This document shows, one piece after another, positions 24,646 through 32,268 of a stretch of DNA of 64,000 nucleotides. Under the pieces are notes generated by a model. That model made no database searches. It worked only from the letters and a program-made list of their open reading frames with translations, and was not told the DNA's origin. Position numbers and translations under genes: made by a program. The stretch comes from Aeromicrobium sp. Root236 (lineage in GTDB: Bacteria > Actinomycetota > Actinomycetes > Propionibacteriales > Nocardioidaceae). The DNA lies in assembly GCF_001428805.1 (NCBI RefSeq), contig NZ_LMIS01000001.1, positions 1,350,975 through 1,414,974 on the forward strand, in the 5' to 3' direction. Within the stretch, counting starts at the first letter, position 1. Each line of letters begins with the position of its first letter.

Positions 24646-25182
24646 ATGGCCGACGACGCCACCGAGTACCTCCTGCCACCCACGCGCGTCGACGGCACGA
24701 TCGAGCTGCGCGAGTACGACCCGCAGTGGCCCGCGACGTTCGAGGGCCTCGCGACCGGCATCCGCACGGCGCTGGGCCCCGTCGCCACGGCGGTCGAGCA
24801 CGTCGGCTCGACCTCGGTGCCGGGGCTGCCGGCCAAGCCGATCATCGACATCAACCTGCTCGTCGTGGACAGCGCCGACGAGCAGGCGTACGTGCCGGCG
24901 CTCGAGCAGCTCGGCTACGTGCTGCACCTCCGCGAGCCCGGCTGGCACGAGCATCGGCTCCTGCGGCTGGACGACCCCCGGGTCAACCTGCACGTCTTCA
25001 CCGCCGGCTCCCCCGAGCACGACCGCATGATCACGTTCCGCGACCGCCTACGCACCGACCCGGCGTCGTTCGAGCGCTATCTCGCGACCAAGCAACGCCT
25101 CGCGGGCCAGCACTGGGAGCACGTCCAGGACTACGCCGACGAGAAATCCACGGTCGTCGAGCAGATCCTGTCGGATTCCTAG
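24646..25182 (+). CDS. GrpB family protein
   Basis: A 178-residue GrpB/DUF4269-like protein of the nucleotidyltransferase superfamily. The signatures are the N-terminal YDPQWPATFE, then HVGSTSVPGLPAKPIIDI with the GS and DxD elements, and NLHVF. Members are often linked to dephospho-CoA kinase domains or occur alone. The role is unsettled. It starts 3 bp after the preceding gene, so it is probably translated from the same message. Confidence 0.88.
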   Translation: MADDATEYLLPPTRVDGTIELREYDPQWPATFEGLATGIRTALGPVATAVEHVGSTSVPGLPAKPIIDINLLVVDSADEQAYVPALEQLGYVLHLREPGWHEHRLLRLDDPRVNLHVFTAGSPEHDRMITFRDRLRTDPASFERYLATKQRLAGQHWEHVQDYADEKSTVVEQILSDS

Positions 25183-25196
25183 GGGTCCCGTTCGTC
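25169..25196 (+). promoter_or_regulatory. candidate ECF42-type promoter
   Basis: TGTCGG (25169-25174), 18 bp, then CGTC (25193-25196), upstream of the DGPF gene. ECF42 sigma factors are reported to use TGTCGA at -35 and CGA/TC at -10 in front of DGPF genes. The match is one base off at -35. It would make the DGPF-sigma pair autoregulated. Confidence 0.45.
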
Positions 25197-25235
25197 GTGC
25201 TCATGTACGACGATGAATCCGACGAAGGAGCAGGC

Positions 25236-25580
25236 ATGAAGTACTTGATGATGGTCGTCAGTGATCCTGAGGCCGCAGACCGGCCGGCCGACCCAGCCGT
25301 TGACGAGGTCGAGGACTGGGTCTCCAGGAACGACGCGGCCGGCAAACGGGTGATCGGTGAACGACTCCGCCCGCCGGAGGCCGCCACGACCGTCCGCCGC
25401 CGTGGTGGTGAGCTGCTCGTCACGGACGGGCCGTTCACCGAGAGCCGCGAGTGGATCGCCGGCTTCGACGTCCTCGAGTGCGACGACCTCGACGAGGCCA
25501 TCGCGATCGCGGCGACGCACCCGATGGTTGCTGCCGGGACGATCGAGCTGCGGCCGTTCTGGCCGTTCGACGAGGCCTGA
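25236..25580 (+). CDS. YCII/DGPF-domain protein
   Basis: A 114-residue YCII-related protein that starts MKYLMMVVSD and contains the DGPF tetrapeptide (VTDGPFTESRE). It has the ferredoxin-like YCII fold and no proven activity. GAAGGAG lies just upstream of ATG 25236. It is immediately followed by the ECF sigma gene. DGPF genes paired with ECF42 sigma factors are a recognised arrangement in Actinobacteria. Confidence 0.9.
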   Translation: MKYLMMVVSDPEAADRPADPAVDEVEDWVSRNDAAGKRVIGERLRPPEAATTVRRRGGELLVTDGPFTESREWIAGFDVLECDDLDEAIAIAATHPMVAAGTIELRPFWPFDEA

Positions 25581-25584
25581 GCAC

Positions 25585-26814
25585 ATGCCGGCCGGCGGGG
25601 GCGTGACCGGCGAGGACGTCGGTCGCGCCCTCGCCGACGCGTTGGCGGAGCAACGGCTGCGGATCGTCGCCTCCCTCATCCGTACGACCGGTGACTGGGA
25701 CCTCGCCGAGGACGTGGTGTCCGACGCTGCGGAGCGGGCGCTGTTGACCTGGCCGCGTGACGGCATACCGGCCAACCCCGCCGCGTGGCTGACCGCGACG
25801 GCTCGACGGCGCGCCATCGACGTGCTGCGACGGGTGCAGGTCGAACGGGGCAAGCTGGCGGAGGCGGCCGCGATCGAGGAGCTGACCGACGACTACGCCG
25901 ATCCGTCGCCGATGGGTGACGACCGGCTCAGACTGGTCTTCACGTGCTGCCACCCCGCTCTCGCGCTCGAGGCCCGGGTGGCGCTGACGCTCAAGGTCGT
26001 CTCAGGGCTGCCGACCGAGGCGATCGGCCGGGCGTTCCTCACCACGGAGGCCACGATGGGGCAGCGGCTCCTGCGCGCCAAGAACAAGATCGCGCACGCC
26101 GGGATCCCCTACCGCGTACCGACCGATGACCTCGCCGAGCGCATCGACGGCGTGCTGGCGGTCGTCTATCTCGTCTTCACCGAGGGGTATGCGACAAGCG
26201 TCCGCTCCCTCGCCGACGAGGCCATCCGGCTCGGCCGGCTGCTCGTCGCGCTGCTGCCGGACTCTGACGAGACGCGCGCGCTGCTGGCGCTGATGCTGCT
26301 GCAACACTCGCGGCGCGATGCCCGCGAGGTCGACGGCGAGCGGGTGACGCTCGAGCACCAGGACCGTTCGCTCTGGCACCACGACGAGATCGAGGAGGCC
26401 CTCGCGTTGCTCCGTCGCCGCTGGACCGTGCGGGGTCCGTATGCCGTGCAGGCCGACATCGCCGCGGTGCACGCGACGGCGCGGTCGGCGGACCGGACGG
26501 ACTGGCCCGCGATCGTCGCGCTGTACGACGAGCTGCTCGGCATCGCCGACTCGCCGGTGATCGCGCTCAACCGGGCGGTGGCCGTCGGGATGAGCGACGG
26601 CGCACTCGCCGGACTCGCGGCGTTGGAGTCGGCGGCGGAGGACTCGCGACTGGCCGGGCACTACCTCGTCGCCGCCGCACGTGGTGACCTGCTGAGCCGC
26701 GCAGGGCTGCAGGAGGAGGCGCTGATCGCCGTCGAGCGGGCGATCGACCTCGCGCCGACCGAACAGGAGCGCCGTCAGCTCGAGCAGCGCGCCGCGGAGC
26801 TCAGGCGTTCCTGA
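25585..26814 (+). CDS. ECF42-type RNA polymerase sigma factor with C-terminal extension
   Basis: A 409-residue sigma factor. Sigma-2 (AEDVVSDAAERALLTWP, WLTATARRRAIDVLRR) and sigma-4 (TEAIGRAFLTTEATMGQRLLRAK) occupy the first ~170 residues. A ~230-residue helical DUF6596/TPR-like extension follows, with LNRAVAVGM and AAARGDLLSRAG. This is the ECF42 architecture, in which the extension replaces a separate anti-sigma factor. It starts 4 bp after the DGPF gene (GTG 25603 is an alternative start). It converges on the ferritin-like gene across the repeat cluster 26821-26935. Confidence 0.9.
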   Translation: MPAGGGVTGEDVGRALADALAEQRLRIVASLIRTTGDWDLAEDVVSDAAERALLTWPRDGIPANPAAWLTATARRRAIDVLRRVQVERGKLAEAAAIEELTDDYADPSPMGDDRLRLVFTCCHPALALEARVALTLKVVSGLPTEAIGRAFLTTEATMGQRLLRAKNKIAHAGIPYRVPTDDLAERIDGVLAVVYLVFTEGYATSVRSLADEAIRLGRLLVALLPDSDETRALLALMLLQHSRRDAREVDGERVTLEHQDRSLWHHDEIEEALALLRRRWTVRGPYAVQADIAAVHATARSADRTDWPAIVALYDELLGIADSPVIALNRAVAVGMSDGALAGLAALESAAEDSRLAGHYLVAAARGDLLSRAGLQEEALIAVERAIDLAPTEQERRQLEQRAAELRRS

Positions 26815-26820
26815 GCCTCG

Positions 26821-26935
26821 GGCGGTGACCTGGTCGCCTTTCACGTCCTGGGGCGGTGACCTGGTCGCCTTTCTCGCTGCTTGAAAGGCGACCCACTCAC
26901 CGCTCAACCGTTCGATGGGCGACCAGGTCACCGCT
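26821..26935. repeat. nested direct and inverted repeats between convergent genes
   Basis: A 22-nt unit beginning GGCGGTGACCTGGTCGCC occurs twice as a perfect direct repeat (26821-26842 and 26852-26873). It is followed by two imperfect inverted copies (26883-26903, 18/21; 26914-26935, 19/22). Copy 1 can pair with copy 4 and copy 2 with copy 3, giving nested stems. The element fills the whole gap between the stop codons of two convergent genes. Confidence 0.8.
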
Positions 26936-26941
26936 CAGCAG

Positions 26942-27640
26942 TCAGGCGGCGAGCCCCAGCTTCTCCATGCGGGCGGCGTGGGCCTCGGTGAGCCGGGTGA
27001 ACATCCGGCCGATGCCGGCCAGGTCCATGCCGGGATGGTCGACGCCGCCGACCAGCACGGTGCTCAGCGCATCGCGCTCGGCGACGACGGTCTGCGCCTG
27101 GCTGAGCGCCTCGCCCATCAGCCGCCGGCCCCACAGGGCGAGCCGCCCGCCGACTCGCGGGTCCTCGTCGATCGCACCGCGCACGGCGTCGACGACGAAG
27201 TCGGAGTGGCCCGTGCCGCTCAACGTGTCGAGCACGAGCGACCGGGTCTCGGGGTCGAGGTAGGCCGCGATCTCGCGATAGAAGTCGGCCGCCAGGCCGT
27301 CGCCGACGTACGCCTTGACGAGCCCTTCGAGCCAGTCCGACGGCGTCGTCTGGCGGTGGAACCGCTCGAAGATCGTCGCGAACTCCTGCATCGCCTCGTA
27401 CGGGTCCTCGCCGAGCTGGACGAGCCGGTCGCGCAGCTTCTCGAAGTGCCCGAACTCGGCCGTCGCCATTGCCGCGATCTCGACCTTGGTCTTGAGGTCC
27501 GGCGCCATCTTGGCGTCCTCGGCGAGGCGTTCACAGGCGCTGATCTCGCCGTACGCGAGGATGCCCAGCAGCTCGATCACCCCCGTCCGGTAGACCGGAT
27601 CGTCCAACGTGGAGGGCGGCGGATCGTTCTTGGAAGCCAT
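26942..27640 (-). CDS. ferritin-like domain protein
   Basis: A 232-residue four-helix ferritin-like protein related to the Rv3210c/tRNA-hydroxylase-like group. Acidic and His residues expected for a di-iron centre occur in EISACERL, ATAEFGHFEKL and in the later helix around DEDPRVG. It has no signal peptide. TACGCT lies seven bases before the ATG on the minus strand, so translation is probably leaderless. It is divergent from the DEAD-box helicase gene. The substrate is unknown. Confidence 0.82.
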   Translation of the reverse strand: MASKNDPPPSTLDDPVYRTGVIELLGILAYGEISACERLAEDAKMAPDLKTKVEIAAMATAEFGHFEKLRDRLVQLGEDPYEAMQEFATIFERFHRQTTPSDWLEGLVKAYVGDGLAADFYREIAAYLDPETRSLVLDTLSGTGHSDFVVDAVRGAIDEDPRVGGRLALWGRRLMGEALSQAQTVVAERDALSTVLVGGVDHPGMDLAGIGRMFTRLTEAHAARMEKLGLAA

Positions 27641-27753
27641 GCCTCGCAGCGTAGCGGGAAGGCCGGCCGCGCCAGACGATAGACTGGACCCTGAAATCCC
27701 ACGAGTCTCAAGAATTCGAGAAGACCCTGACTACGTTCAAAGATCTGGGCGTC

Positions 27754-29172
27754 ATGCCCGAGATCGCCGACGCACTGAGTGACGTCGGCATCCAAGAAGC
27801 TTTCCCGATCCAGGAGATGACGCTCGGCGTCGCCCTCATGGGCACCGATCTTATCGGCCAGGCGCGCACCGGCACCGGCAAGACGCTGGCGTTCGGCATC
27901 CCCGTCATCCAGCGCACGGTCGCGCCGCACGACGCCGACTACGACCAGATCGTCGCCGGCAAGCCGCAGGCCCTGATCGTCGCCCCCACGCGTGAGCTCG
28001 CGATCCAGGTCGCCAGCGACATCGAGATCGCGTCCAAGAAGCGCGGCACCCGCAACCTGACGATCTACGGCGGCGTCCCCTACGAGTCGCAGCTCGACGC
28101 GCTCAAGGCGGGCGTCGACATCGTCGTCGGTACGCCCGGCCGTCTGCTCGACCTCGCCAACCGCGGTGCGCTCGACCTGTCGCACGTCAAGTCGCTCGTC
28201 CTCGACGAGGCCGACGAGATGCTCGACCTGGGCTTCCTGCCCGACGTCGAGTCGCTGCTGGCCAAGACGCCCGAGACCCGCCAGACGATGCTGTTCTCGG
28301 CCACCATGCCGGGTGCGATCGTCGGGCTGGCGCGCAAGCACATGCGCCACCCCATGAACATCCGCGCGGAGTCCGGCGAGGACACCCAGATGGTGCCCGC
28401 CACGGCCCAGTTCGTCTGGCAGGCGCACGAGATGGACAAGGCCGAGATCGTCGGCCGCATCCTGCAGGCCGACGACGTCGGCAAGGTGCTGGTCTTCACC
28501 CGCACCAAGCGCACCGCGCAGCGGGTCGCCGACGAGCTGATCGACCGCGGCTTCCCCGCGTCGCCGCTGCACGGCGACATGGCTCAGCCGGCCCGCGAGA
28601 AGGCGCTGACGCGCTTCCGCGAGGGCAAGATCAACATCCTCGTCGCGACCGACGTCGCCGCCCGTGGCATCGACGTCGCCGGCATCACGCACGTCATCAA
28701 CTACAACTGCCCCGAGGACGACAAGACGTACGTCCACCGCATCGGCCGCACGGGTCGCGCCGGCGCCTCAGGCATCGCCGTGACGTTCGTCGACTGGGCC
28801 GACATCACGCGCTGGAAGCTCATCAACTCCGCCCTGGGCCTGCCGTTCGACGAGCCGCAGGAGACCTACTCGACGTCGGACCACTTGTTCCACGACCTCG
28901 GCATCGACCGTGGCGTCAAGGGTCGCATCAAGGACCCGTCGCCGCGTGAGCCCAAGAAGGACGACGGGCGCGGCGGCGGACGCGGTCGCAGCGGTGGAGA
29001 CCGTGGCGGGCGTGGCGGCGAGCGCAGCGGCGGAGACCGCGGCGGACGCGGCGGCGAGGCCAAGGCTCAGCAGTCATCAGGCGGCGAGAAGAGCGACGGC
29101 GCCCAGCGTCCTCGTCGCAACCGCAACCGCACGCGTTCGCGCGGCGGTGCTCCCGTCGCCAAGACGGACTAG
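27754..29172 (+). CDS. rhlE: DEAD-box RNA helicase (RhlE-like)
   Basis: A 472-residue DEAD-box helicase. The Q motif FPIQEMT, Walker A ARTGTGKT (37-44), PTREL, TPGR, DEAD (151-154), SAT (182-184) and the HRIGRTGR motif are complete. The last ~75 residues are an RGG-type, Gly/Arg/Asp-rich repeat tail that should bind RNA. Homologues begin about nine residues earlier (TTFKDLGV), and these residues are encoded in frame here behind a CTG at 27727. The true start may therefore be that CTG. It corresponds to Rv3211. Confidence 0.92.
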   Translation: MPEIADALSDVGIQEAFPIQEMTLGVALMGTDLIGQARTGTGKTLAFGIPVIQRTVAPHDADYDQIVAGKPQALIVAPTRELAIQVASDIEIASKKRGTRNLTIYGGVPYESQLDALKAGVDIVVGTPGRLLDLANRGALDLSHVKSLVLDEADEMLDLGFLPDVESLLAKTPETRQTMLFSATMPGAIVGLARKHMRHPMNIRAESGEDTQMVPATAQFVWQAHEMDKAEIVGRILQADDVGKVLVFTRTKRTAQRVADELIDRGFPASPLHGDMAQPAREKALTRFREGKINILVATDVAARGIDVAGITHVINYNCPEDDKTYVHRIGRTGRAGASGIAVTFVDWADITRWKLINSALGLPFDEPQETYSTSDHLFHDLGIDRGVKGRIKDPSPREPKKDDGRGGGRGRSGGDRGGRGGERSGGDRGGRGGEAKAQQSSGGEKSDGAQRPRRNRNRTRSRGGAPVAKTD

Positions 29173-29185
29173 CTCCACTCCAGCG

Positions 29186-29248
29186 ACCACTGGGTCCTTG
29201 GGCTCGTCGGAGGCACGTCCTCTCGACAGGCTCAAGGACCTTGGTGGT
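29186..29248. repeat. imperfect palindrome between convergent genes (REP-like)
   Basis: The arm 29186-29213 (begins ACCACTGGGTCCTTG) is complementary to 29219-29248 with a few mismatches and a 5-nt loop. The right arm contains TCGACAGGCTCAAGGACC, a form of a dispersed repeat seen at gene ends in many high-GC bacteria. It lies between the DEAD helicase and L,D-transpeptidase stops and could terminate both. Confidence 0.65.
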
Positions 29249-29919
29249 TACGCGGTGACGACGACCTTCGTGCCCACGGGCGCGAAGTCCCACAGCGCGA
29301 TGGCGTCGGGCAGCCACTGGCGTACGCACCCGGCCGACAGCGGCGTGCCGAGCTGCGCCTTGGTCTGCTCGAGCTTGCCCGAGTTGTCCTTGGGCACCGA
29401 GTGGAAGCCGATCGGCTCGCTGTAGCCGGTGGCGAAGCGTACGAAGTACTCCATCGAGCCGCTGCCGTCGAACGCGCCGGCGTGCCGCGACTTGGACTGC
29501 ACGGTGTAGGACCCCGGCTGCAGGTTGTCGAAACGACTGCCCGAGACGAGGTAGGTGCGCGCGACCTTGCTGCCGTCGTCGACGAGCCAGACCCGCTGGT
29601 CGCTCTGGTCGAACACGATGCGCCGGCCCGTGCCGGAGCCCGCCGGCACCTTGGGCACGTCGGCGACCTCGGTGACGCTGGCGGCCGCAGCACGACGCTT
29701 GGGCGCCGGTGTCGGGATCACGACGGTGTCGACCTTCGCAGTCTCGATCGCGGTCGGCGCGGAGGCCAGCGCGTCCCTGGCAGCAGGATCGGGCTTGAGC
29801 TGCGGCAGGATGCCGACGGCAGCTCCGCCGACGGCCATCGTGACGCCGATCGCGAGACCGAGCACACCCACGCGGCCGCGACGGCGGACCATGCGATGGG
29901 AGGCGCGGTGCTTGGACAC
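29248..29919 (-). CDS. L,D-transpeptidase (YkuD domain)
   Basis: A 223-residue exported L,D-transpeptidase that would form 3-3 peptidoglycan cross-links. A basic N-terminus (RMVRRRGR) precedes one membrane segment. A Pro/Ala-rich spacer follows, then the YkuD domain with GFHSVP (His about 173) and SAGCVRQ (Cys about 198). The start: TAGGAT on the minus strand is followed by six bases and then GTG 29919, the leaderless choice. A GTG two codons earlier directly abuts the -10 box and is unlikely. Confidence 0.88.
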   Translation of the reverse strand: MSKHRASHRMVRRRGRVGVLGLAIGVTMAVGGAAVGILPQLKPDPAARDALASAPTAIETAKVDTVVIPTPAPKRRAAAASVTEVADVPKVPAGSGTGRRIVFDQSDQRVWLVDDGSKVARTYLVSGSRFDNLQPGSYTVQSKSRHAGAFDGSGSMEYFVRFATGYSEPIGFHSVPKDNSGKLEQTKAQLGTPLSAGCVRQWLPDAIALWDFAPVGTKVVVTA

Positions 29920-29959
29920 GCTCACATCCTAATCGGCATCTCCTCGCTACTCCGGAGAC

Positions 29960-29990
29960 TTGCCAAACCCAGATTACTCTAGTTAGAGTA
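29960..29990 (+). promoter_or_regulatory. padR promoter with palindromic operator
   Basis: TTGCCA (29960-29965), 18 bp, then TAGAGT (29984-29989). The -10 box is part of TACTCTA-GT-TAGAGTA (29975-29990), a perfect 7-2-7 inverted repeat. A dimeric repressor bound there would block transcription, so autoregulation by the PadR protein is likely. Confidence 0.6.
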
Positions 29991-30019
29991 TTCGCATACG
30001 AGTACTACTGAGGAGAGTC

Positions 30020-30682
30020 ATGAAGCGACCAGCCAACGCCTTGTCCCTGGCGGTGCTGACGCTGCTCTTCGAGAAGCCCATGCACCCGTACGAGATGTCC
30101 TCGACACTGCGCCAACGCAGCAAAGAGGAGAGCATCCGGCTCAACTACGGGTCGCTCTACGCCGTCGTCGAGTCGCTGCGCAAGAAGGGACTGATCGCCG
30201 CGCGCGAGACCCTTCGGGAGGGCAACCGCCCCGAGCGCACCGTCTACGAGCTGACCGACGAGGGCGCGACGGCGATGCGGGAGTGGCTCAGCGAGATGCT
30301 GCGCGACCCGACACCACAGTTCACCGACTTCGAGGCCGCCCTCTCCCTGATGGGCGCCCTCCCGCCGGACGAGGCCCTCGAGCTGCTCAAGCTGCGACTC
30401 CGGGCCCTGCGCTTGGACAGCAACCAGTACGACGGCGTGCGGGCGCACCTTCCCGAGGGGTTCCCCGAGCTCTTCATGGTCGAGGGCGACTACTCCGAGG
30501 CGCTGCGCCGGGCGGAGATCACATTCGTCGAGAAGCTCGTCGACGACATCGAGCACGACCGGCTCGGCGGTCTCGAGATGTGGCGCCGCATCCACGAGCT
30601 GCGCGCCGCAGGGCACTCCGGCGAGGAGGCCACCGCCAAGCTCATGGAGGAGTTCGGGCACCTGCTCGGCATCGACCCCTAG
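30020..30682 (+). CDS. PadR family transcriptional regulator
   Basis: A 220-residue PadR regulator. The N-terminal winged helix (HPYEMSSTLRQRSKEES, LNYGSLYAVVESLRKKGLI) is followed by the PadR C-terminal dimerisation helices. TGAGGAG upstream of ATG 30020 is a good ribosome binding site. It precedes an MFS drug-efflux gene in the same direction, a standard repressor-pump pair. The palindrome over its own -10 box (29975-29990) suggests negative autoregulation, relieved by a pump substrate. Confidence 0.9.
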   Translation: MKRPANALSLAVLTLLFEKPMHPYEMSSTLRQRSKEESIRLNYGSLYAVVESLRKKGLIAARETLREGNRPERTVYELTDEGATAMREWLSEMLRDPTPQFTDFEAALSLMGALPPDEALELLKLRLRALRLDSNQYDGVRAHLPEGFPELFMVEGDYSEALRRAEITFVEKLVDDIEHDRLGGLEMWRRIHELRAAGHSGEEATAKLMEEFGHLLGIDP

Positions 30683-30692
30683 AGATTTCAGT

Positions 30693-30724
30693 GATCCCCG
30701 GCCGACTGGCATCGACCGGGGATC
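30693..30724 (+). terminator. hairpin between padR and the MFS gene
   Basis: GATCCCCGG (30693-30701) pairs perfectly with CCGGGGATC (30716-30724) around a 14-nt loop. There is no U tract, so it may act as a partial terminator or RNA-stabilising structure that sets the ratio of regulator to pump. Confidence 0.5.
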
Positions 30725-30796
30725 GGAAACCGAGTCGCAAGCGACCCCGGCCCCAAGCACAGGGTAGCGAGCGTCTCTCACCCACAAGGAGACACT

Positions 30797-32251
30797 GTGA
30801 ACACCCCTGTCCCATCCACCAAGCGCGCCATCGCGACGACCGTCCTGATGTTCGCCGCGTTCATGGACCTGCTCGACGTGACGATCGTCAACGTCGCCCT
30901 GCCGGCCATCCGCTCAGACCTCGACGCGAGCCCGGCCCACCTGGAGTGGATCCTGGGCGGCTACACCCTGGCGTTCGCGGTCCTGTTGATCACGGGCGGT
31001 CGTCTCGGCGACATCTTCGGCCGCCAACGCGTCTTCGTCTTCGGCGTCGCCGGGTTCACCCTCGCGTCGCTCGCGGCGTGCCTCTCGGGCAACGGCGACA
31101 CGCTTGTCGTCGCCCGCATCGTGCAGGGTGGCTTCGCGGCGATGATGGTGCCGCAGCTGCTGTCGACGGTCCAGGTCATGTACGCCCCCAAGGAGCGTGC
31201 GAACGTCTTCGGCATCGTCGGCGCGGTCTCCGGCACCGCCGCTGTGGTCGGTCCCCTGCTCGGCGGCTGGCTCATCACGCACGACGCGTTCGGCGTCGGC
31301 TGGCGCAGCATCTTCCTCATCAACATCCCGGTCGGCATCGTCCTGATCGCACTGGCCCTCAGGTACGTCCCCAACACCGTGTCGGAGCGGGCGACCCGCC
31401 TCGACCTGCCCGGCTTCGTGCTCGCCACGATCGGCGTGTTCCTGCTGGTCTTCCCGCTGATCGAGGGCCGCGAGCAGGGCTGGCCGCTGTGGATCTGGGC
31501 GATGTTCGCCGGCGCTGCGGTCGTCCTCGCCGCGTTCGTCGCCAACCAGCGACGTACCGAACGGCTCACACAGTCCTCGTTGCTGCCGATGCACCTGTTC
31601 GGCAACCGCGGCTTCGCGGCGGGCCTCGTGACCCAGGCGGCCTGCTCGGCGGCCATGGCCGGCTTCGCCCTGACCCTCGTGATCTACGTCCAGAGCGGCC
31701 TCGGGTTCAGCGCCGTCCACGCCGGTCTGGTGCTGCTGCCGTTCAGCCTCGGCGCGTTCATCGGCGTCGGCATCTCGGCTCCGCTCGGCCTCAAGCTGGG
31801 CAAGATCGTGCTGTTCGCCGGCGCGGTCCTCCAGGCTGCCGGGATCGTGTGGCTGGCCCGGGTCGTGTCCGACCAGGGCGCCGGGTTCGGGGCGTGGGAC
31901 GGCACGCCGCCGTTGCTGGTGGCCGGGACCGGCCTCGGCATGCTCGTCGTCCCGCTGATCGACATCGCCCTCGCGACGGTGTCGACCGACGACGCCGGTG
32001 CCGCATCCGGCACCTACAGCACGTTCCAGCAGCTCGGCTCCGCGCTCGGCATCGCGATCGTCGGCGCGGTGTTCTTCCACGTCGTCGGCGACGCGTTCAC
32101 CGAGGCCGGACTGCGGGACGGGTTCGTCGAGGCGTCGTGGTGGGCAGCCGGCGGCTACCTGCTGTCGGCGGCCGCGACGGTGTTCCTGCCTGATCGCAAG
32201 GCCGTGCAGCGGCACGCCCGCGAGCAGGCGGAGCTGCTCGAGGCGGTCTGA
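30797..32251 (+). CDS. MFS transporter, DHA2 family (EmrB/QacA type)
   Basis: A 484-residue drug:H+ antiporter-2 type exporter with about 14 hydrophobic segments. Motif A-like GGRLGDIFGRQR and motif C-like VSGTAAVVGPLLGGWL are present, and the N-terminal LLDVTIVNVALPAI is diagnostic for DHA2. AAGGAGA precedes the ATG. It is paired with the PadR regulator and presumably exports a toxic amphiphile. It converges with the parA gene, with 17 bp between stops. Confidence 0.92.
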   Translation: MNTPVPSTKRAIATTVLMFAAFMDLLDVTIVNVALPAIRSDLDASPAHLEWILGGYTLAFAVLLITGGRLGDIFGRQRVFVFGVAGFTLASLAACLSGNGDTLVVARIVQGGFAAMMVPQLLSTVQVMYAPKERANVFGIVGAVSGTAAVVGPLLGGWLITHDAFGVGWRSIFLINIPVGIVLIALALRYVPNTVSERATRLDLPGFVLATIGVFLLVFPLIEGREQGWPLWIWAMFAGAAVVLAAFVANQRRTERLTQSSLLPMHLFGNRGFAAGLVTQAACSAAMAGFALTLVIYVQSGLGFSAVHAGLVLLPFSLGAFIGVGISAPLGLKLGKIVLFAGAVLQAAGIVWLARVVSDQGAGFGAWDGTPPLLVAGTGLGMLVVPLIDIALATVSTDDAGAASGTYSTFQQLGSALGIAIVGAVFFHVVGDAFTEAGLRDGFVEASWWAAGGYLLSAAATVFLPDRKAVQRHAREQAELLEAV

Positions 32252-32268
32252 CGCCTGGGCGTCGGGAC

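Noticed and set aside
28960..29090. Tandem DNA repeat of possible regulatory role
   Set aside because: The periodic GGCGGA/GACCGC sequence encodes the RGG tail of the DEAD-box helicase in frame, a normal low-complexity protein region.
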